This document shows positions 42,359-51,982 of a stretch of DNA of 64,000 bases, piece by piece. The stretch spans positions 124,001-188,000 of the forward strand of contig JACIXR010000002.1 in NCBI GenBank assembly GCA_014360495.1, read 5' to 3'. A program made the translations under genes and the position numbers. The notes beneath the pieces were generated by a model that was given only the letters and a program-made list of their open reading frames with translations, did no database searches and was not told where the DNA came from. Origin of the DNA: a bacterium. GTDB lineage: Bacteria > Armatimonadota > JACIXR01. Position 1 is the stretch's first letter, and each line of letters starts with the position of its first letter.

Positions 42359-43684
42359 TTAGTCAACTGTATCTACAACGATTCTATCCCAAAAATATCC
42401 TTCCCCTTTGCTCTTCCAACCAAGCGTCTGCTCCCTGCGTGCCCCAACGGAGACAATAGAGATGGGAATGCCAACATAGGAGGATATCTTGCGGAGATAT
42501 TCCTGCGCCCCCTTTGGAAGGGAGGAGAAATCGTCTACATCTTCTATCTTCTCCCAGCCTTCCATTTCAATATATACGGGTTGACATTTGCTTAAAATAT
42601 TTGTATCCGTAGGGAATTGTTGTATCTCCTTCCCTTCAAACTTATAAGCAACGCACAATTTTAGCTTCGGAATGCCGCTTAGGACATCAAGCTTCGTTAT
42701 CGCAAGGCTATCCATCCCGTTTATCTCCACAGCATGGCGAAGGGCAACAAGGTCAAGCCACCCACAACGCCTCGGTCTTCCAGTTGTCGTTCCATACTCA
42801 TCTCCTCGCTCCCTCAGTAAATCCCCTATTTCATCTTTTATCTCCGTTGGGAATGGTCCACCACCTACCCTTGTAGTATATGCTTTACAAACCCCGATTA
42901 CCTTGTCTATCTCCTTGGGTCCGATGCCCGCCCCTACACAAACACCACCCGCTATGGGATGAGAGGAGGTTACAAAGGGATAAGTTCCATAATTTATATC
43001 AAGAAGCGCTCCCTGAGCTCCCTCAAACAATATATTTTTCCTTTGCTTCATAGCTTCTCTTATGATGAGCGATGTATTAGCAACATAGGGTCTCAGGAAT
43101 TCCCCCAGCTCCAAATATCGAGGGAGGAGTTCCTCAAGCCTTAGCTTCTCTGACTCGGGACGATAGTAAGATATTAAGAGGTTTTTCTCCTCTAAATTTA
43201 TCCTCAATTTTTCCTTTAGCACTTCTGGATTGAAGAGGTCGCTCATCCTTATGCCCACCCTTGCGGATTTGTCCGCATAGCAGGGTCCTATTCCCCTACC
43301 AGTTGTTCCGATTCTGCCCTTCCCCATCCGTTCCTCCCATATCCCATCCAAAATACGATGATATGGCATAACAATGTGGGCATTTGCCGAGATGCGCAGT
43401 CCATCCACCCTAATTCCCCTTTTCTGAAGCTCTTCTATCTCTTCCTTCAAGACCTCTGGGTCAACAACCATCCCATCGGCGATTATGCAAAGCTTATCGG
43501 GATAGAGGATTCCCGAGGGTATATGATGCAGACGAAAGACTTCCTCCCCAACCTTAACGGTATGCCCCGCATTGCTTCCCCCTTGGAAGCGGACTACGAT
43601 ATCCGCTTCCTCCGCGAGAAGGTCGGTTATCTTTCCCTTCCCCTCATCACCCCACTGCGCCCCCACTATCACAATATTCGCCAA
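42359..43684 (-). CDS. purA: Adenylosuccinate synthetase
   Basis: A 441-aa GTP-dependent enzyme joining IMP and aspartate in AMP synthesis. Motifs: IVGAQWGDEGKGKITDLLA (P-loop-like), FQGGSNAGHTV, GTTGRGIGPCYADKSAR, and GAQGALLDINYGTYPFVTSS. The start is TTG 43684; GGAGG elements precede it. ackA ends six bases upstream, so the two are cotranscribed. Confidence 0.97.
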   Translation of the reverse strand: MANIVIVGAQWGDEGKGKITDLLAEEADIVVRFQGGSNAGHTVKVGEEVFRLHHIPSGILYPDKLCIIADGMVVDPEVLKEEIEELQKRGIRVDGLRISANAHIVMPYHRILDGIWEERMGKGRIGTTGRGIGPCYADKSARVGIRMSDLFNPEVLKEKLRINLEEKNLLISYYRPESEKLRLEELLPRYLELGEFLRPYVANTSLIIREAMKQRKNILFEGAQGALLDINYGTYPFVTSSHPIAGGVCVGAGIGPKEIDKVIGVCKAYTTRVGGGPFPTEIKDEIGDLLRERGDEYGTTTGRPRRCGWLDLVALRHAVEINGMDSLAITKLDVLSGIPKLKLCVAYKFEGKEIQQFPTDTNILSKCQPVYIEMEGWEKIEDVDDFSSLPKGAQEYLRKISSYVGIPISIVSVGARREQTLGWKSKGEGYFWDRIVVDTVD

Positions 43685-43690
43685 TCCTCC

Positions 43691-44902
43691 CTAACCTCCT
43701 TCTCTCTCCAGGAGCTTGAGCGACTCCCTGGCTACTATGAGTTCCTCGTTAGTTGGGATAACCGCAACCGTTACTTTGCTATCATCAGGGGAGATAATCG
43801 CTTCCTTCCCTATCGCGGAATTGTTCCTCTCCTTATCTATCCTTATCCCGAGATAATCCATTTCCTGGCAAATCTTTTCCCTGATTGGGGGGCTCATCTC
43901 CCCAATTCCTCCTGTGAAAACGAGGACATCCAAGCCGTTCATTATAGCAACATAACCGCCGATGTATCTCTTAATTCCATAGCAGAATGCCTCTATAGCT
44001 AAAGAAGCTCTTTCGTCCCCACGGGAGGAAGCTTCCAACAAATCCCTCATATCCCCGCTTATACCGGAAATGCCTAGCAGACCGCCCCTCTTGACCAATT
44101 CCCGACAGATTTCTTCAATGGACATATTTGCTTCCCGCATAAGGAAGGGGATAACGAAGACATCCAAATCCCCACACCGGGTCGCATTCAGGACGCCCGA
44201 TTGAGCGGAAAAGCCCATAGATGTATCAAGGGATTTTCCATCCTTTATCGCACAGAGGGAGGAGGAGCCCCCTAAATGACAGGATATGATCCTCAATCCT
44301 TCTCTTGGTTTTCCCAGGAATTGAGGTGTTCTTTCCGCGATATAGTGATGGGAAGCACCATGGAAACCATACTTTGCGATTCCGTATCTCTCATACCACT
44401 CATAAGGAACTCCATAAACCCTCGCAAAGATTGGGATGGTGGTATGGAAATGTGGTTCGAATACGCCGATAAGCGGCGTTGAGGGAAGGAGTTCCTTGAA
44501 TATCCTTATAGCGTTTATGTAGGGAGCGTTATGAGCGGGAGCTACAATGGAAAATCTCTCCATTTCAGCCAAAACTTCGTCCGTTAGGAGATGAACACCC
44601 GTATACTTTCCTCCATGAACTGTTTTAAAGCCAACGGCGTCTATCTCTTCCAGGGATGAAATAACTTTCGTCTCCGGCGATAGGAGGAAATCGAGGCAAA
44701 GCTTTATAGCCGAATTGTGGTCCTTTACCTCCGTCTCACCACTGAAAGCTCTGCCGCCAACGGTATGAGCGTAGGGAGATTTCTCCGCTCCCACTCTTTC
44801 AACTTTTCCCTTTGCCAGCACATTCTCCGCTGGCATTGAGAAAAGCTGATATTTGAAGGAGGTTGACCCTACATTTGCTATAAGGATTTTCCTTCCCTTC
44901 AT
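43691..44902 (-). CDS. ackA: Acetate kinase
   Basis: A 403-aa ASKHA-fold kinase making ATP from acetyl phosphate. Landmarks: KILIANVGSTSFKYQLF, VGFKTVHGGKYTGVHLLTDE, APAHNAPYINAIRIF, YGFHGASHHYIA and VFTGGIGEMSPPIREKIC. It is 14 bases after the corrinoid-protein gene. No phosphotransacetylase is in the window. Adjacency to a corrinoid protein and its activator suggests a C1/acetyl-CoA energy link. Confidence 0.95.
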   Translation of the reverse strand: MKGRKILIANVGSTSFKYQLFSMPAENVLAKGKVERVGAEKSPYAHTVGGRAFSGETEVKDHNSAIKLCLDFLLSPETKVISSLEEIDAVGFKTVHGGKYTGVHLLTDEVLAEMERFSIVAPAHNAPYINAIRIFKELLPSTPLIGVFEPHFHTTIPIFARVYGVPYEWYERYGIAKYGFHGASHHYIAERTPQFLGKPREGLRIISCHLGGSSSLCAIKDGKSLDTSMGFSAQSGVLNATRCGDLDVFVIPFLMREANMSIEEICRELVKRGGLLGISGISGDMRDLLEASSRGDERASLAIEAFCYGIKRYIGGYVAIMNGLDVLVFTGGIGEMSPPIREKICQEMDYLGIRIDKERNNSAIGKEAIISPDDSKVTVAVIPTNEELIVARESLKLLEREGG

Positions 44903-44915
44903 AAATCCCCCCTTT

Positions 44916-45557
44916 TTAATTAACCCCTATTAACTCCTTTGCTTTATCCACAGCGGAGGCAGCATCCGGAGCGTAGCCATCCGCTCCTATCTCATCTGCC
45001 CATTGCTGTGTAACTGGAGCACCGCCGACCATTACCTTCACCTTATCCCTCAACCCCGCTTCTTTGAGGGCGTCAATCGTTATTTTCATAGAGGGCATAG
45101 TTGTTGTAAGGAGGGCAGACATAGCGAGAATTTGGGCATTATTCTCCTTAATCGCCTCAATAAACTTCTCCGGCGCTACATCCACGCCGAGGTCTATTAC
45201 CTTGAATCCGCCGCCTTCAAGCATCATTCTAACGAGATTCTTCCCTATGTCGTGAAGGTCACCCTTAACTGTTCCGATGACTACGGTTCCAATAGGCTCT
45301 ATATCGGATTGGCTGAGTATCGGGCGGAGAAGGTCTAACGCCGCATACATTGCCCTTGCAGCGATGAGGACCTCCGGTACATAATACTCGTTGTTCTTGA
45401 ATTTCTCTCCCACGACCATCATGCCCGGAATAAGCGCGTCGTCCAAGATGGTCTTCGCAGGGATGTTCTCAGCCAAAGCCTTCTCCGTCAGCTCCTTCGC
45501 AGCATTTGCGTTTCCGACTATGACTGCTTCTTTCAATGCATTCAATACTTCCGTCAT
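44916..45557 (-). CDS. Corrinoid (B12-binding) protein, MtbC/MtmC-like
   Basis: 213 aa. An N-terminal helical cap domain (1-85) and a C-terminal cobalamin-binding Rossmann domain hold the base-off ligand motif GDLHDIGKN (Asp100, His102, Gly105) and the distal MVGGAPVTQQWADEIGADGY. Such proteins carry the methyl group between a substrate methyltransferase and an acceptor. AAAGGAGGTAAG precedes the ATG. The RACo-like activator is directly upstream, but no cognate methyltransferase is adjacent. Confidence 0.93.
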   Translation of the reverse strand: MTEVLNALKEAVIVGNANAAKELTEKALAENIPAKTILDDALIPGMMVVGEKFKNNEYYVPEVLIAARAMYAALDLLRPILSQSDIEPIGTVVIGTVKGDLHDIGKNLVRMMLEGGGFKVIDLGVDVAPEKFIEAIKENNAQILAMSALLTTTMPSMKITIDALKEAGLRDKVKVMVGGAPVTQQWADEIGADGYAPDAASAVDKAKELIGVN

Positions 45558-45597
45558 TTTGTCTTACCTCCTTTTTATTTGTTTTTTAGAAATCATT

Positions 45598-47430
45598 TTA
45601 AACAGGAAAATACATTGCGTCCATAAAATAATTTGTGAATTCCGGCACGGCGGAGAGCTCAATATAATGACAACTCTTCGCTATCTCCTCCGCCCGTTTT
45701 AGCATACGGGGGGAGATTAGCGCCATCATAGCCCCCCTACCTGCCGCATTTCCAACGGGATAAATTTTATCAATTGATAGTGAAGGAAGCAAGCCAATTC
45801 TTAAGGCGCTTTCCCTCCTTATATAATTACCAAATGCTCCCGCAAGGAAAATCCCATCCAAATCGTCCTTGCTCAGTCCCTTATCCTTTAAAAGAATTTC
45901 TATCCCAGCTCTTATCGCCCCCTTCGCTAATTGCAATTCCCTCACATCCTTCTGAGTTATGAATATATCTCTGTTTATCTCGTTTTCTTTGCCCCTCACC
46001 AATATAAAGCATCTTTCCCCATCAATAGTTGTCAATCTTTCCCTGAGAGAGGGAGACAAATGGGAAGCCTCCTCATAAGACAGCATTCTACCCGTTGAAT
46101 CAATGATTCCCACTTTATACATCTCCGCAACAACATCCAATAGTCCCGAGCCACAGACCCCTTTTGGAGTTCCGCCATCAATTGTTGATAACTTCACATC
46201 ATCCGATATATAAACCCTATTAATTGCTCCCTTCGTTGCGTGCATACCGAATCTTATATGCGCGCCTTCAAAAGCGGGACCCGCGGCAGTTGAACACACC
46301 GTTATTCCATCTTCCGTCCCAAGCGCCATTTCGCCATTTGTGCCGATATCAATAGCAATATAATTCCCCTTCCTTCTATACAACTTTGTCGCTAAGATTA
46401 CACCCACTGTGTCCGCACCCACGAAACCCGCTATATTAGGGAGAACATAAACCCACCCCTCTGGGGAAATATTCAACTGGATTGTCTTCGCCCTCGTTTT
46501 CACCATTCTCGTAAAGGCAGGTACATAGGGGGTGAAAGCAAGATTACGGGCATCAACCCCCAAAAGGAAATGGGTCATACAAGTATTCCCCACGATAGTG
46601 GCTTGATATATCCTATCCTGGCAAACGCCAGTGAAACCACATATATCTTCCAACAGATTATTTACTCCCTCTATAACGCTCTTCCTCATCTCGTCCAATC
46701 CGTCTTCTCTATCTATTGTGTATCTGATGCGGGAAATCACATCGGCTCCATAAACGACTTGTGGGTTGAGCCGTGAATCGCTGGCTATCTTCCTTCCCGT
46801 GGGGAGATGCACAAGATAACCTGCTAAGGTCGTCGTCCCTATATCTATCGCTATACCGTAAATCTCATCCTCGGTATTTCCTTTCTCTACCGCTATTACC
46901 TCATCGCCCACGACGACCGCAGTCACTTTGAAATCCGATTCCCTGAGAACGCGAGGCAATTCTCTTCTTACTGTGGGAGTTAGTTTGTTTGCTTGCGGGA
47001 GGGCGGAAAGAAGTCTTTCCTCGTCTGAGCGCTGGTCGCTTAGGGACGGAATTGGAAGGGAAAGGAAGTGTTTGCTAATCGGGCATTTCCCCTTAAGTCT
47101 AACGACCATTCTTTCCAGCTCCGTCTTCTGAATAGCTTCAAGGACAGGCTCTAACAATTCAACGACGAGGTTGGTTTGGGGAATGAACTGACACGCCAAT
47201 CTAATCCCATTTGCTATCTCCTCGGGAGTCAAAAGCTTCTCCTCCGCAGGGCTTATCGGCAAGAACTCATCAACAATTCTCACCTTGCATTTCCCACATA
47301 GTCCCCTTCCACCACAGGGAGCATCTATCAATATGCCCGCCTCATAAGCTGCGTCTAATACGCTCTTTCCCTTTTTAATCCTTACTGTTTTGCCTTCCGG
47401 TTCAAATCGTAGCTCTACTTCATCGCCCAT
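45598..47430 (-). CDS. RACo-like reductive activator of corrinoid proteins (DUF4445)
   Basis: 610 aa. An N-terminal [2Fe-2S] ferredoxin domain has cysteines 39, 45, 48 and 80 (DAPCGGRGLCGKCKV ... LACQF). An ASKHA-type ATPase region follows (YGIAIDIGTTTLAGYLVHLP; YIAIDIGTNGEMALGT), with a C-terminal stretch KDDLDGIFLAGAFGNYIR. Family members use ATP to re-reduce Co(II) corrinoid. It is placed directly before its likely client corrinoid protein and after a small TPR gene whose stop lies 4 bases upstream. Confidence 0.92.
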   Translation of the reverse strand: MGDEVELRFEPEGKTVRIKKGKSVLDAAYEAGILIDAPCGGRGLCGKCKVRIVDEFLPISPAEEKLLTPEEIANGIRLACQFIPQTNLVVELLEPVLEAIQKTELERMVVRLKGKCPISKHFLSLPIPSLSDQRSDEERLLSALPQANKLTPTVRRELPRVLRESDFKVTAVVVGDEVIAVEKGNTEDEIYGIAIDIGTTTLAGYLVHLPTGRKIASDSRLNPQVVYGADVISRIRYTIDREDGLDEMRKSVIEGVNNLLEDICGFTGVCQDRIYQATIVGNTCMTHFLLGVDARNLAFTPYVPAFTRMVKTRAKTIQLNISPEGWVYVLPNIAGFVGADTVGVILATKLYRRKGNYIAIDIGTNGEMALGTEDGITVCSTAAGPAFEGAHIRFGMHATKGAINRVYISDDVKLSTIDGGTPKGVCGSGLLDVVAEMYKVGIIDSTGRMLSYEEASHLSPSLRERLTTIDGERCFILVRGKENEINRDIFITQKDVRELQLAKGAIRAGIEILLKDKGLSKDDLDGIFLAGAFGNYIRRESALRIGLLPSLSIDKIYPVGNAAGRGAMMALISPRMLKRAEEIAKSCHYIELSAVPEFTNYFMDAMYFPV

Positions 47431-47433
47431 AAG

Positions 47434-47787
47434 CTAAATTTCCTCCGTCTCCATCAGCCGCAGATGTTTCGTCGCTAAGGGATTTCCCGGGTCTATCTCC
47501 AAGACCTTTTGGAATTCCTGCTTGGCTTCCTCATACATCCCCAGCATAGCATATGTGAGGGCGAGGTCGTTTCTTGCTTGAATGAAGTTTCCATCCAACT
47601 CCACTGCCTTTCTTAGTTCTTCCAAGGATTTCTCAAATTCTCCGATGAAGCCGTAGATTAATCCCAACAAGTGATGGGCAGGAGGACATTGAGGGTCCTC
47701 TTGCAATATCTCCTGTAAGAGCGCTATTGCTTCCTTATATTTTCCTTCGTACCTAAATGCAAAAGCTTGCTGTAATTTCTCATCCAT
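47434..47787 (-). CDS. Small TPR protein
   Basis: 117 aa of about three TPR units: AFRYEGKYKEAIALLQEILQ, HLLGLIYGFIGEFEKSLEEL and LALTYAMLGMYEEAKQEF. No signal peptide. It is the first gene of the corrinoid/ackA/purA operon. It may be an assembly partner, but the role is unknown. Confidence 0.78.
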   Translation of the reverse strand: MDEKLQQAFAFRYEGKYKEAIALLQEILQEDPQCPPAHHLLGLIYGFIGEFEKSLEELRKAVELDGNFIQARNDLALTYAMLGMYEEAKQEFQKVLEIDPGNPLATKHLRLMETEEI

Positions 47788-47808
47788 TTTTGGTCATCTC
47801 AAAAATTA

Positions 47809-47838
47809 ATTATCTCAAATACATTGTTGGGTTGTCAA
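47809..47838 (-). promoter_or_regulatory. Promoter of the TPR/RACo/corrinoid/ackA/purA operon
   Basis: TTGACA (47838-47833, full consensus), an 18-bp spacer and GATAAT (47814-47809), about 21 nt before ATG 47787. The divergent aroC gene has a separate TATAAT at 47870-47875 with no clear -35. Confidence 0.7.
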
Positions 47839-47907
47839 TAAGTTTCTTCTTTAAATCCCAGAGAAATTGTATAATTTAATAATACAAATGTCCACAAAGG
47901 AGGAAAG

Positions 47908-49056
47908 ATGATAAGGTTTCTTACAGCTGGAGAGTCTCATGGTAAATGTATCCTCGTTATAATAGATGGTTTCCCCGCCGGGCTGAAAGTAGTTACCAGC
48001 TTCATAAACGAAGAGCTTCGTCGCCGGCAAATGGGTTATGGCAGGGGAAATAGAATGAAAATAGAAAGGGACAAAGTTGAAATTCTTTCAGGAGTAAGGT
48101 TAGGGAAGACAACAGGCGCTCCCATATCTTTGCTTATAAAAAATAAAGACGCACCAAATTGGGAGGAAATAATGTCCATTGAGGAAAGGGAAATTGAACC
48201 TGTCTTGCTTCCCCGTCCAGGGCATGCCGATTTGAGCGGATATCTTAAATATGGTTTGACCGATTTGAGAGATGTAATAGAGAGAGCGAGTGCGCGGGAA
48301 ACAGCGGGAAGAGTAGCGGGTGGAGCTATGGCTAAACTTCTGCTTAAGGAATTCGGCATTGAGATTTTCAGCTTCACGGTGGCGATTGGAAATGTGAGGG
48401 CAAAAGTTGAGGGGAGATGGGAAGATGTAAGGGAGAGAGCAGAGAAGTCTCCCTTAAGATGTCCAGACATGGATGCTGAGGAGAAAATGATTGAGGAAAT
48501 AGATAGGGCGAAGGAGAGGGGGGATAGCCTAGGCGGGATGTTTCAGGTTATCGCTTTAGGTGTCCCACCGGGCTTGGGAAGTTATGTGCAGTGGGATAGA
48601 AGATTGGATGCTCGCCTCGCTTTCGCAATTATGAGCATCCCATCAGTAAAGGGAGTCGAGATAGGAGAGGGGTTTTCCTCCGCTTCCCTCTACGGTTCAT
48701 CCTTTCACGACGAGATTTTCTACGATAAAAGAGAGGGGTTCTTCCGCATAACTAATAGGGCAGGAGGCATAGAAGGAGGGGTTAGCAATGGAGAGCCAAT
48801 AATCATAAGGGCAGCGTTGAAACCTATCCCTACTCTTGCGAAACCCCTCCACTCCGTTCACCTAAAGAGCAAATCATCCGCCCCCGCCCATAAGGAAAGG
48901 GCGGATGTATGCGTTATTCCCTCTGCGGGAATTATAGGGGAAGCTATGACCGCTTGGATAATCGCTGATGCTTTCCTTGAGAAGTTCGGAGGGGATTGCC
49001 TGAAAGATATGAAGAGGTCTTATGAGAATTATCTTGAGAGGTTGAAGAAGGTTTGA
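47908..49056 (+). CDS. aroC: Chorismate synthase
   Basis: A 382-aa FMN-dependent enzyme making chorismate from EPSP. Motifs: LTAGESHGKCILVIIDGFPAG, RPGHADLSGYLKYG, SARETAGRVAGGAMAKLLL, and GGIEGGVSNGEPIIIRAALKP. AAAGGAGGAAAG precedes the ATG. The stop overlaps aroK (TTGA). It is first in an aroC-aroK-aroB operon. Confidence 0.97.
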   Translation: MIRFLTAGESHGKCILVIIDGFPAGLKVVTSFINEELRRRQMGYGRGNRMKIERDKVEILSGVRLGKTTGAPISLLIKNKDAPNWEEIMSIEEREIEPVLLPRPGHADLSGYLKYGLTDLRDVIERASARETAGRVAGGAMAKLLLKEFGIEIFSFTVAIGNVRAKVEGRWEDVRERAEKSPLRCPDMDAEEKMIEEIDRAKERGDSLGGMFQVIALGVPPGLGSYVQWDRRLDARLAFAIMSIPSVKGVEIGEGFSSASLYGSSFHDEIFYDKREGFFRITNRAGGIEGGVSNGEPIIIRAALKPIPTLAKPLHSVHLKSKSSAPAHKERADVCVIPSAGIIGEAMTAWIIADAFLEKFGGDCLKDMKRSYENYLERLKKV

Positions 49057-49805
49057 GGAACCTCGTTTTATGCGGTTTTATGGGGACAGGAAAAACTACG
49101 ATAGGCAAAGCGCTCGCCTCGATACATTCCCTTCCTTTCGTTGATATTGACGACGAGATAGAGAGGAGGACGGGAATGAAGATAGTGGATATATTTTCTC
49201 GGATGGGAGAGGGACATTTCAGAGATTTGGAGGAGGAGATGATAAGGGAATTCAGCAAGGAGGAAGGGGGAATCATCGCGGTTGGAGGAGGAGCTTTGCA
49301 GAGGGAAAGCAATTTGCTCGCACTGAGAGAAAAAGGATTCCTCCTCTGCCTTCTTTCTACTCCAAAGGTTATTCTAAGAAGATTGAAGTATGACGATACC
49401 AGACCTTTGCTCAAAGGGGAGGACAAGCTTCAGAGGATAGAATCCCTTTTGAGAAAGAGATTCCCCAATTACTTGAAAGCCGACGCCTTCCTTGATACTT
49501 CATACATGTCTATTCGCGATTGCGTCAAGTATGTAGGGAGACTTTTAGATTATCTTAAAGGTGAAGCCATTCCTTCCGGTCAAACACCCGAGGTTAGGTG
49601 GGTTAAATCAGCTTTTGAAGAGAAGAAAGAGGAGTTAAAAAGCTTGCTGCAGGATAATAACGCTTCGGTGAGCCTCACTGCTGCGGTTCGTCTTTGGAAA
49701 AAAGATTTCTCCGTGGAACGTAAAATGTTGCGGAAAAAGAGAAATATATTTTTCAAATGGCTAATGGAGGAGGTCTTAGGAAGTGAGCGAGATAATATTC
49801 GTTAA
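49053..49805 (+). CDS. aroK: Shikimate kinase with C-terminal extension
   Basis: 250 aa. Residues 1-165 are a standard shikimate kinase: P-loop GFMGTGKTTIGKA (8-20), DIDDEIERRTG with the shikimate-binding Asp, FRDLEEE, VGGGALQR, and the lid R in DDTRPLL. The remaining ~80 residues (LDYLKGEAIPSGQTPEVRWV onward) are basic and helical and not part of the usual enzyme. The start is TTG 49053. The 3' end overlaps aroB by 23 bases. Confidence 0.92.
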   Translation: MRNLVLCGFMGTGKTTIGKALASIHSLPFVDIDDEIERRTGMKIVDIFSRMGEGHFRDLEEEMIREFSKEEGGIIAVGGGALQRESNLLALREKGFLLCLLSTPKVILRRLKYDDTRPLLKGEDKLQRIESLLRKRFPNYLKADAFLDTSYMSIRDCVKYVGRLLDYLKGEAIPSGQTPEVRWVKSAFEEKKEELKSLLQDNNASVSLTAAVRLWKKDFSVERKMLRKKRNIFFKWLMEEVLGSERDNIR

Positions 49806-50877
49806 TTTAGGGAAAAGAAGTTATCCAATTCTCATTGGCTGGAATACAATAGAGGTTCTTGGGGAGTGGCTTAAGGAAAGGAAGTGTAGACACTTAGCGA
49901 TAATAGCTGATGGTAGGGTGGAAGCCCTCTGGGGAGGGATGTTGAGGGAGATATTGGAAAGAGAGGGGATAAACTATTTGTTTCTTAAAGTTAAGCCGGG
50001 TGAAAGGTCAAAGAATCTTGCCTCCGCGAGGAGATTGTGGAATGAGCTTGCTGATAGCAAGGTTGATAGGGGATGGTGGCTTGCCTCTTTTGGAGGAGGA
50101 ATGATAGGGGATTTAGCAGGCTTCGTCGCAGCATCATATATGCGTGGGTTGAACTTCTTACAAATACCCACCACTCTCCTCGCCCAGGTTGACGCATCAA
50201 TAGGAGGAAAAGTCGCTATTGACCATCCAAAAGGAAAGAATTTGTTAGGTTTCTTCTATCAACCGAGATTCGTTTTAGTGGATGTCTCATTTCTTCAAAC
50301 TCTCTCTCCCAGACAATATAGAAATGGGTTGGCTGAGGTTATAAAGTATGGGGCAATAAGGGATAGGGAACTTTTGGAATTGCTCAAAGAGAAGGAGGAA
50401 AAGATAAAGGGAAAAGATGATGCTATATTGACGGAAATAGTGAAAAGGTGCATTAAAATTAAGGCTGATTATGTAGAGAAGGATGAAGAAGATGTATTAG
50501 GGATAAGGGCTCAGCTTAATTTTGGACATACAATCGGTCATATCTTGGAAAGAGAAAGCGGGTTCAGGCTTTTGCATGGGGAGGCAATATCCATTGGAAT
50601 GGTCTTCGCGAGCGAACTTTCCAGAAGGATGGGCTTGCTTTCCCAAGAAGATGTATCCTTGCTTAAATCTATCCTCTCTTCTTACGGTTTACCGCTGAAA
50701 ATTAAATTTCCTATCAGAGTTGAGAGGATAATTGAAGGTTTGGTATGGGATAAGAAAGCTAAAGAGGGGAAAATCCGATTTGTGCTTCTTAAGGGATTGG
50801 GCGAAGCCTTCCTTAGTGAGGATGTTCCTTTAGAGCTCCTTAAGGAGGTGAGTTTGGAGCTTGGAGCGAGTTATTGA
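49783..50877 (+). CDS. aroB: 3-dehydroquinate synthase
   Basis: A 364-aa NAD-dependent enzyme converting DAHP to 3-dehydroquinate. Motifs: the NAD site FGGGMIGDLAGFVAASYMRG, IPTTLLAQVDASIGGKVAID, NGLAEVIKYGAIRD and LNFGHTIGHILE with metal-binding His. The start is GTG 49783 with GGAGGAGG upstream within aroK. It ends the operon. Confidence 0.96.
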   Translation: MSEIIFVNLGKRSYPILIGWNTIEVLGEWLKERKCRHLAIIADGRVEALWGGMLREILEREGINYLFLKVKPGERSKNLASARRLWNELADSKVDRGWWLASFGGGMIGDLAGFVAASYMRGLNFLQIPTTLLAQVDASIGGKVAIDHPKGKNLLGFFYQPRFVLVDVSFLQTLSPRQYRNGLAEVIKYGAIRDRELLELLKEKEEKIKGKDDAILTEIVKRCIKIKADYVEKDEEDVLGIRAQLNFGHTIGHILERESGFRLLHGEAISIGMVFASELSRRMGLLSQEDVSLLKSILSSYGLPLKIKFPIRVERIIEGLVWDKKAKEGKIRFVLLKGLGEAFLSEDVPLELLKEVSLELGASY

Positions 50878-50939
50878 ATTAACGCTGACTTTGTGGAGCC
50901 TCCTCATTTTCTTTCTCTATTTCACTCGCTTATTTTAAA

Positions 50940-51971
50940 TTAAAGTGAATGGAGGTTTTTCACCTCGGATATTATTAGATTTACCCTTGAGCGAACAGAT
51001 TCGCTTGCTTTATGCTCGCTCCTTGAAATCGGCAATTTCACATCCAACAGCTCCCCAATAACAGCTTCAACACTGGTGTAGAGCCCATCAGCATTATACC
51101 CTCCTTCGAGAAGAAAAACGATGCCCTTCTTGTTTAGTTCTTCGTTAAGTTGCTTTAAAATCCTCGTTAAAGAAGCATATCCGAATGGTGAGAGAAACAT
51201 ACCACCTAAAGGGTCAGCGAAATGGGCATCAAATCCCGCGGAGACGGCGATTAAGTCAGGGGAAAATCTCCTCACAAGTGGCGGAAGTATCTCTTCGTAT
51301 ACCTTGATATATTCGTCATCGCCACAGCCTGCTGGGAGAGGAACATTCACCGTGAAGCCTTTCCCATCTCCTTTCCCTATTTCATCAACTTGCCCCGTTC
51401 CAGGATACCAGGGATATTGATGGGTGGAAAAATAGAGAACGCTAGCATCTTCGTAAAACATATCCTGCGTTCCATTGCCGTGATGCAAATCCCAATCCAC
51501 TATTAGGACCTTTTCAATGCCGAGTTTTTCTTGAGCATATCTCACGCCACAAGCTATGTTATTGAAGATGCAGAATCCCGCTCCCCTGTCCTGAGAGGCA
51601 TGATGTCCGGGAGGGCGAACGAGCGCGAAAGAGTGGATTCCATCTTCTATAGCGAGCTCAAAAGCCCTCATTGCCCCACCTACCGCAAGGGTTGCGATGT
51701 TGAAGCTGGCAGAAGAGACAAATGTGTCATTATCAAGCCAGCCTCCACCCATAAATGAGAGAGTCTTGATTAAATTTATGTATGATTTAGTATGAACTCG
51801 TAAGAGGTCTTCATCGCTCGCTTCAAAGGGGTCTTCCCATTTAAGATAGTCTTTAAGGGGAGAGTTCTGCAATCTGCGAACGAGCACAGCTAACCTCTGG
51901 GGTGATTCCGGGTGCTCTATTCCTCTGTTATGCAACAAATAGCGAGGAGAATAAACCAGCGAAACAGCCAT
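50940..51971 (-). CDS. Histone deacetylase family (AcuC/Apah-like) amidohydrolase
   Basis: A 343-aa zinc-dependent deacetylase-fold protein. Catalytic motifs: RPPGHHA (119-125) with the His pair, IVDWDLHHGNGTQ (157-169) with zinc-binding Asp161 and His163, and the far C-terminal LLEGGYN. HDAC-family enzymes in bacteria deacetylate small molecules (acetylpolyamines, acetoin-related) or proteins. It follows rpe by 11 bases; the real substrate is unknown. Confidence 0.9.
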   Translation of the reverse strand: MAVSLVYSPRYLLHNRGIEHPESPQRLAVLVRRLQNSPLKDYLKWEDPFEASDEDLLRVHTKSYINLIKTLSFMGGGWLDNDTFVSSASFNIATLAVGGAMRAFELAIEDGIHSFALVRPPGHHASQDRGAGFCIFNNIACGVRYAQEKLGIEKVLIVDWDLHHGNGTQDMFYEDASVLYFSTHQYPWYPGTGQVDEIGKGDGKGFTVNVPLPAGCGDDEYIKVYEEILPPLVRRFSPDLIAVSAGFDAHFADPLGGMFLSPFGYASLTRILKQLNEELNKKGIVFLLEGGYNADGLYTSVEAVIGELLDVKLPISRSEHKASESVRSRVNLIISEVKNLHSL

Positions 51972-51982
51972 TCTAATCGTCC

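Noticed and set aside
43358-44002. Plus-strand open frame of 214 codons over purA and ackA
   Set aside because: It crosses two well-conserved genes on the opposite strand and shows no recognisable domain.
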